Source: Fremontodendron californicum (taxonomy: Eukaryota; Streptophyta; Magnoliopsida; Malvales; Malvaceae). From it: DNA of 64,000 bases. Within the stretch, counting starts at the first letter, position 1, and the number at the start of each line of letters is the position of its first letter. The stretch spans positions 15,924,501 to 15,988,500 of the forward strand of contig JAULJL010000011.1 in assembly GCA_030761205.1 (NCBI GenBank). Reading direction: 5' to 3'. A program made the translations under genes and the position numbers. The notes beneath the pieces are model-generated. The model did not search any database and was not told the DNA's origin. It saw only the letters and a program-made list of their open reading frames with translations. Below, in pieces: positions 59,131 through 64,000 of this stretch.

Positions 59131-59866
59131 TTCATGTTTTAATGATAATTTATACATTCATGATCATTTAAATCTTTGAAAATTGATGTTTTTTGATAAA
59201 TAAGACAATATCTCTGAATTAATATAATTTATGGATCCTCTTTTGGGTTGTCGGGGAGTCTTCATCAGTCATTATTAACAAAGGAATACCCTTTTAAAAA
59301 AAGCATGATTCAGAGAATTTTCAAAATAAATAAAAATTCTATATTTTTGCCATTTTGCCGGGGAATATAAAAAAAAATTTTGCAATGACAAATTTCAGAT
59401 CATTTTCAAACAAAAATAGGATTGTTTTTAAAACGAAAACTATTTTCAAATACCAAATCTGAAATTGACTTTTCACCGAGACTCCAGATAACACATGACT
59501 AAAAAGGTACCATTTTATACGGGCGTTGTAGGGGTGCTAATCCTTCCATACACGTAACCGACTCCTGAACCCGCACTTATTTTCTCTGGTTCAAAGCGCA
59601 GACTTAAAAATTGGTTTTAAAATATTTTAATTAATTTTAAAATATTTTTCAAAACAGGTTTTAATAGGTGGCCGATCACACCTAGCCAAAAAAGATTGGT
59701 GGCGACTCCATTCCTTTTTCAAGGTCGTTCTCATACCCTCAACCTTTATTTCAAGAGGATTTAAGTTGTCTTTTTCTCTATTTTTTTTAATGTCACACTC
59801 TTAACGAATGGCCGATGTCCCGCGAAGGGGCAAATTTTTCGGACATTCTTTTTTAAGGTAGCGACA

Positions 59867-60423
59867 ATGGTTTTATGGGATTAAAACAGTTTTTTTTCAA
59901 CAAAAAATTCATTTGACTCATGTTGCCCACAACCTCTATATCCAACCTTTAAAACATTGATTTTTTCAACACTTTGAAAAACAAGATTTTGGCTATGGAA
60001 TTGATTAATCCTATCCAAAATCCATTGAAAATTACTTTTGAAACATGTTTTAATGCAAACAAAATGATTGGCTCAAGGTTGGCCACATGGATGATTAATT
60101 TGGTCTAACCATCACTTAGAGAAACTATAAGATCATCAAGCTCATAAAACATTTTTCAAAGAGAAGATAGACATGCAACATCAAGAATACTCCCAATAGA
60201 TCATAGTCAACAATATGCAAACATCAAAGATAACAAAAAGGACAAGAAGAAATAGTTAAGAAATGATTTTTCTTAAAAACAAGAAGTTGGCTCAAGGTTG
60301 GCCACATGGATAATTAACCTGGCCTAACCATCACTTAGAGAAATTCTAAAATTATCAAGCTCATAACTTCTTCATTTTCAAAGGAAACAAGAAAAAAATA
60401 TCATCAAGTAAACAAGCCGCACC
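59867..60423 (-). mobile_element. Internal LTR fragment, minus orientation
   Basis: The minus strand matches about 23700-24140 of the solo LTR, including both GAGCTT...CTAAGTGATGGTTAG blocks and TTTTGG(A/T)TAGGATTAAT. Neither LTR end is present, so both borders are breakpoints. Confidence 0.7.
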
Positions 60424-61374
60424 TGTCATAATGATCTCGCAGCTGCTAAAATGACGTTGAAGGGAAGAAAAGATAATATGGTTCTTCGTAAATAATATGG
60501 GTTTTGGAAAACCAAAAAACGGGAGTCGCCACCAATCTTTTTGGCTATGTGTGATTGGCCACCTATTAAAACTGGTTTTTATAAAGAAATTTAATATCAT
60601 ATGAATATTAATTAACAAATATCGTGAACATGAAATTAACATAAAAAACCAATCATGAAATATCGTAAACAAAAATCATATAAATATTAATCATTAAATA
60701 TCATAATCAAGAATATGATATAAGCAACAATTATTAAGGAACATAAATAAGAAAATACATACAACCATATTATTTTGAAAATATTTTTCATGCATTTATT
60801 TATTTGAAATTACATAAATGGCAAACGTCGAAAAATTCAACCGAACTCCCCGGCAGAGCTTGGTAAAATGTTCTTTCGCCTAACACGCACGTAATTTCGA
60901 GTAAAACCAAAACCATACTTTACGATTTCACAAACATGTGCGTGGAAGAGATTCCTAACCTCTGCAAACCCGACAAAGATTTAGAAATAATTCTCGTCAA
61001 ATATTTATGAAGCGGAGAAAAGTACGTTCTTATGACAAAATTTAGAAAACATCCTTCTTGGAAGTATGAAATGCATGAAAATGAGACCTTTACCAAAATG
61101 TGTTTCTCTCTTGAAGAGAGGGCATCCGAATACTTATAGAGGTATCCTAATACCTTTGAAAGAAACTTAAATTGCACTTAGACAAAAATGGATTTATGGG
61201 CACGGATTTTTGAATTAAGGATATCCAAATATCATAGAAGAGATATCCGGGTGCCTTGAAGCATGTTTAGGCTAATTGACTCGAACGAAAAAGGAAAGAA
61301 CATTGGCCGAATACCACCTAGTGTACGAATCCATGTTCTAGTTCGTTTTAACTACCCAAAACTTATTTTATCAA
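60424..61374 (-). mobile_element. Ogre/Tat-type LTR, 3' part, minus orientation
   Basis: Begins TGTCATAATGATCTCGC, the family's 3' end reversed, with TGGCGACTCC complement near 60522-60531 and ACATGTGCGT near 60934. The ATACGGGCGTTGTGG block is missing, deleted near 60580. It ends where another LTR of the same orientation starts. Confidence 0.75.
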
Positions 61375-64000
61375 TGTTGCAACCTAAAAAATAACAAGTC
61401 TCATCGCGAGACTTTATACTCGTTAAGTGTGACATTGGAAAACAGAGGAAAAGTCGACTTAATTCTTCTTGAAATAAAATGAGGGTTTGAAAACAACCTC
61501 GAAAAAGACATGGAGTCGCCACCAATCTTTTTTGGCTAGGTGTGATCGGCCACCTATTAAAACTGGTTTCGTAAAACATTTTAAAATTAATGAAAACATT
61601 TTTAAAACCAATTTCAAGTCTGCGTTTTAAACCAGAGAAATCAATGAAGCGGGTTCGGGACTCGGTTACGCGCGGGGAAGGATTAGCACCCCCACAACGC
61701 CCGTATAAAATGGTACCTTATTAATCATGTGTTATCTCATGTTTCGGTAAAAAAGTCGATTTTAAATTTGGCATTTCAAAATAATTCCCAATTTAAAAAA
61801 TAATTCAAGTTTTTAATTGAAAATGATCAGGAATTTATTAAGTCAAAAGTTTCCTATACTCCCCAACAAACGTGACAAAATATAAAAAAATTTATTTATT
61901 TGGAAAACTTTTCAAATCATTCTCATTTTTTTGAAAAGAAAGATATTCCTTTATTAATAATAATTGATGATATCCTCTCCAGTAGACCCGGCAGAGAACT
62001 CATGAATTATTTTAACTCGGGAACATCTTTATTTTATTGAAAATCATTATCTTATTTTAAAAACATTTTAAAAAGATGAATATGAACATGTGTGATATAA
62101 TAAAGATGACATAGCAAAATCTAAATGATATAATTTAACCTAGATGACATGATATAATCTAAGTGACATAGTATATTCTAAGTGACATAATATAATCTAA
62201 GTAACATAGTATATCCTAAATGACATGGTATAACATAAGTGGCATAATATATTCTAAATGACATAATTTAATCTAAGTGACATAATATAATCTAAATGAA
62301 ATAATATAACCTAAGTGATATAATATGATATGAAACATAAAATAATATTATCATGAAATATGCATGAAAATAAAAATAACAATGCATGAACATATTAAAT
62401 CCTAAATGATGTGACAAAAATAAATGACTAAGTAAAAAGCATAGGATAACATAGAATATTCACAACCAAATAACAAACAATATAACACCATAAAATATAA
62501 ATCAAAATAATAACATTACCTTAGAAATATTCATAGCAAAAATCATATATCATATAATATGCATGATCATGAAAAATGGAATGCATGAAAATGTATTTTT
62601 TTCTTGTAAATAAGGAAATCCGTATACCTAAAAAGATATCCGACTACCTTAGGAAAAGACATCAAATTAAATTTTCTAAAATCAAAAGTACTTTGTGATT
62701 AGTTTAAAAACAATTTTGAAAATCTTGGATAAAAAAATGACATGGCCGAAATCCCCTTTTAAAATGGTTCTATTTTCCTAACTTTGAAAACCCGAACTTG
62801 ACCACCCTTGACACGAGCTTTATAAAATTAGTTTTAAGATTAAAATGGCTTAGAAATCAACCTAGGACAGTAGCTAAGGTTCCTAATCAACACCCTCTTA
62901 ATGCCTTAGCCAAAACAGAAAATTATTTTTCCCTCAAATTCAAATCTGACTCTACTAACCAGTTTTAAAACGTGATCTTTTAACCTATTTTATAATTTTC
63001 AAAAAAATCTGAAAAAAAAAATATAGGAGACTCAAAACATGTCTAACTCTATGGGAAAAAATTTTCTTAATTTTTAGACTAAGGATATCCTACCAGAAAA
63101 ATCACGAAAGTCAGAACACTGGGTGAAAACACTGTTTTGCCAAAAATCATTTTTAAGCCTTTGATAAAATCATTCAAAAATCAAAGTAAAAATATTGGAG
63201 ACTCTTCTAAGGGCCTACAAATAGTAGCTAAAATTTCTAAAAATTTGGACAGGAATTGCCTAAGTAAAAAAAAAAAATCACAAAGGTAGAAATTTCAACT
63301 TGACAATTTCTTAATTTTCCACAAACATGCTCATGTGAGCTTGACTTTAAGCCATTGATTGGCTTAAGTCAAAAACCAAGTGGTATGATATGAGATGCAT
63401 GAACAAACAGCAAGTTTAATGTATGAAATGCATGGTCTAAAGCCTAAATGACATAGAAAATGCATGGCAATTCAAAATGACCTAATGCCTAGCATGAACT
63501 TGCATGGCAATAAATGCTACCTAGACCTAATATGCATGAAATGCGTGGCAATGCAGATGTGACCTAGACCTAATGAAAATGCATGGCAATAACACAAACA
63601 CATGGCATACTAAATTAAATACACAATATTATGGCATAGAAATGCAAGCATGTCAACTAACAAGATGAAAATGCACATACAAGGCAAAGCAACAAGGGTA
63701 GCTGAATGCTCATTTTCAAAATGGTGAAGTCCTAGCATGGCATTAACACAAACACATGGCATACTAAATCAAGTACACAATATTATGGCATAGAAATGCA
63801 ATCATGTCAACTAACAAGATAAAAATGCACATACAAGGCAAAGCAACAAGGGTAGCCGAATGGTCACTTTCAAAATGGTGAAGTCCTAGCATGGCATTAA
63901 CACAAACACATGGCATACTAAATACAAGAATTAAGAGGAAACATGTTAGACTAAGGAAACATGATGCAAATGCATGAACATAGCTAGACAATATCACAAA
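61375..64000 (-). mobile_element. Ogre/Tat-type LTR, minus orientation, continues past the window
   Basis: Starts TGTTGCAACCTAAAAAATAAC and is closely similar to 11490-14200 over its whole visible length: GCGGGTTCGGGACTCGGTTACG near 61650 (with CGCCCGTATAAAA after it), an AT-rich array of TGACATAATATA(A)TCTAAG units (62090-62330), GGCCGAAATCCCC near 62743, and GCATGGCAAT repeats near the right edge. Probably inserted into the LTR at 60424-61374. Short ORFs near 63764-63997 are not genes. Confidence 0.75.

Larger units (their letters stand above)
44082..59866 (+). mobile_element. 3' LTR of the Tat/Ogre element, split by two insertions
   Basis: Starts TGTAGACACATAAATTTGTCC after the Tat 3' region and ends AAGGTAGCGACA. 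Subtracting the LOG element plus one TSD copy (8145 bp) and the chromovirus-like solo LTR plus one TSD copy (2335 bp) leaves about 5.3 kb, within the long range known for Ogre LTRs. Pieces: 44082-44879, 53025-55672 and 58008-59866. The order of blocks matches 31391-38222. Flanks do not give a target duplication, so the right-hand end is less certain than the left. Confidence 0.75.

Noticed and set aside
44082..59866. Endogenous pararetrovirus (caulimovirid) in this region
   Set aside because: No movement protein, coat zinc finger or caulimovirid RT motif; RT in the neighbourhood is Tat/Ogre type, with integrase and aRNH.
1..64000. tRNA, rRNA or miRNA genes
   Set aside because: Only primer-binding complements to tRNA 3' ends were seen; no cloverleaf with A and B boxes and no rRNA core motif was recognised by eye. 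A tRNAscan run would settle it.

Overview
This window is AT-rich, repeat-dense plant nuclear DNA, most likely pericentromeric or intergenic heterochromatin of a eudicot. I cannot fix the species. The evidence is plant-type mobile DNA throughout: a Helitron with an RPA-like gene, Ogre/Tat and Athila-type Ty3/Gypsy elements, a chromovirus-like solo LTR, a Copia-type LARD with an initiator-Met tRNA primer site, a FAR1/MULE remnant, an L1-type LINE and a hAT-like element. I found no ordinary host gene with exons, and no rRNA, tRNA or CRISPR.

Layout: 1-2565, minus-strand Helitron remnant (RPA-like gene, helicase C-terminus), cut by a non-autonomous Athila-like gag-protease element (2566 to about 7664, minus). 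7665-16928, two large Ogre/Tat-type LTRs in opposite orientation with scraps of Tat 3' region. 16929-21337, Copia-type LARD (minus). 21338-27476, decayed FAR1-like transposase split by a 3958-bp solo LTR with a perfect TCGAG target duplication. 27486-28597, hAT-like element. 29440-29753, LINE fragment. 29754-38222, Tat LTR pieces, one with a 1.9-kb internal duplication. 38223-41163, decayed Tat polymerase (RT, RNase H, second RNase H, integrase). 41164-44081, its repeat-rich 3' region. 44082-59866, its 3' LTR, about 5.3 kb once two nested insertions are removed. 59867-64000, three further minus-strand LTR pieces.

The most notable object is the nested insertion at 44880-53019. It is an 8.1-kb Athila-like LTR retrotransposon with TG...CA LTRs, an AAAAC target duplication, an 18-nt tRNA-Asp primer site and a G-rich polypurine tract. 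It keeps a gag remnant but has no protease, RT, RNase H or integrase. In their place are two intact intronless ORFs. One (48288-48824) resembles the cysteine-rich nucleic-acid-binding proteins of carlaviruses and related Betaflexiviridae. The other (49096-49743) is a LONELY GUY (LOG)-family cytokinin-activating phosphoribohydrolase. The LTRs differ at only about 25-30 of some 1500 aligned positions by eye, so the insertion is fairly young. A non-autonomous retrotransposon carrying a virus-like regulator and a hormone-activating enzyme is the candidate undescribed system here.

All coordinates were read by eye. TSD-supported boundaries should be exact to within a base or two; boundaries described as approximate are homology breakpoints.
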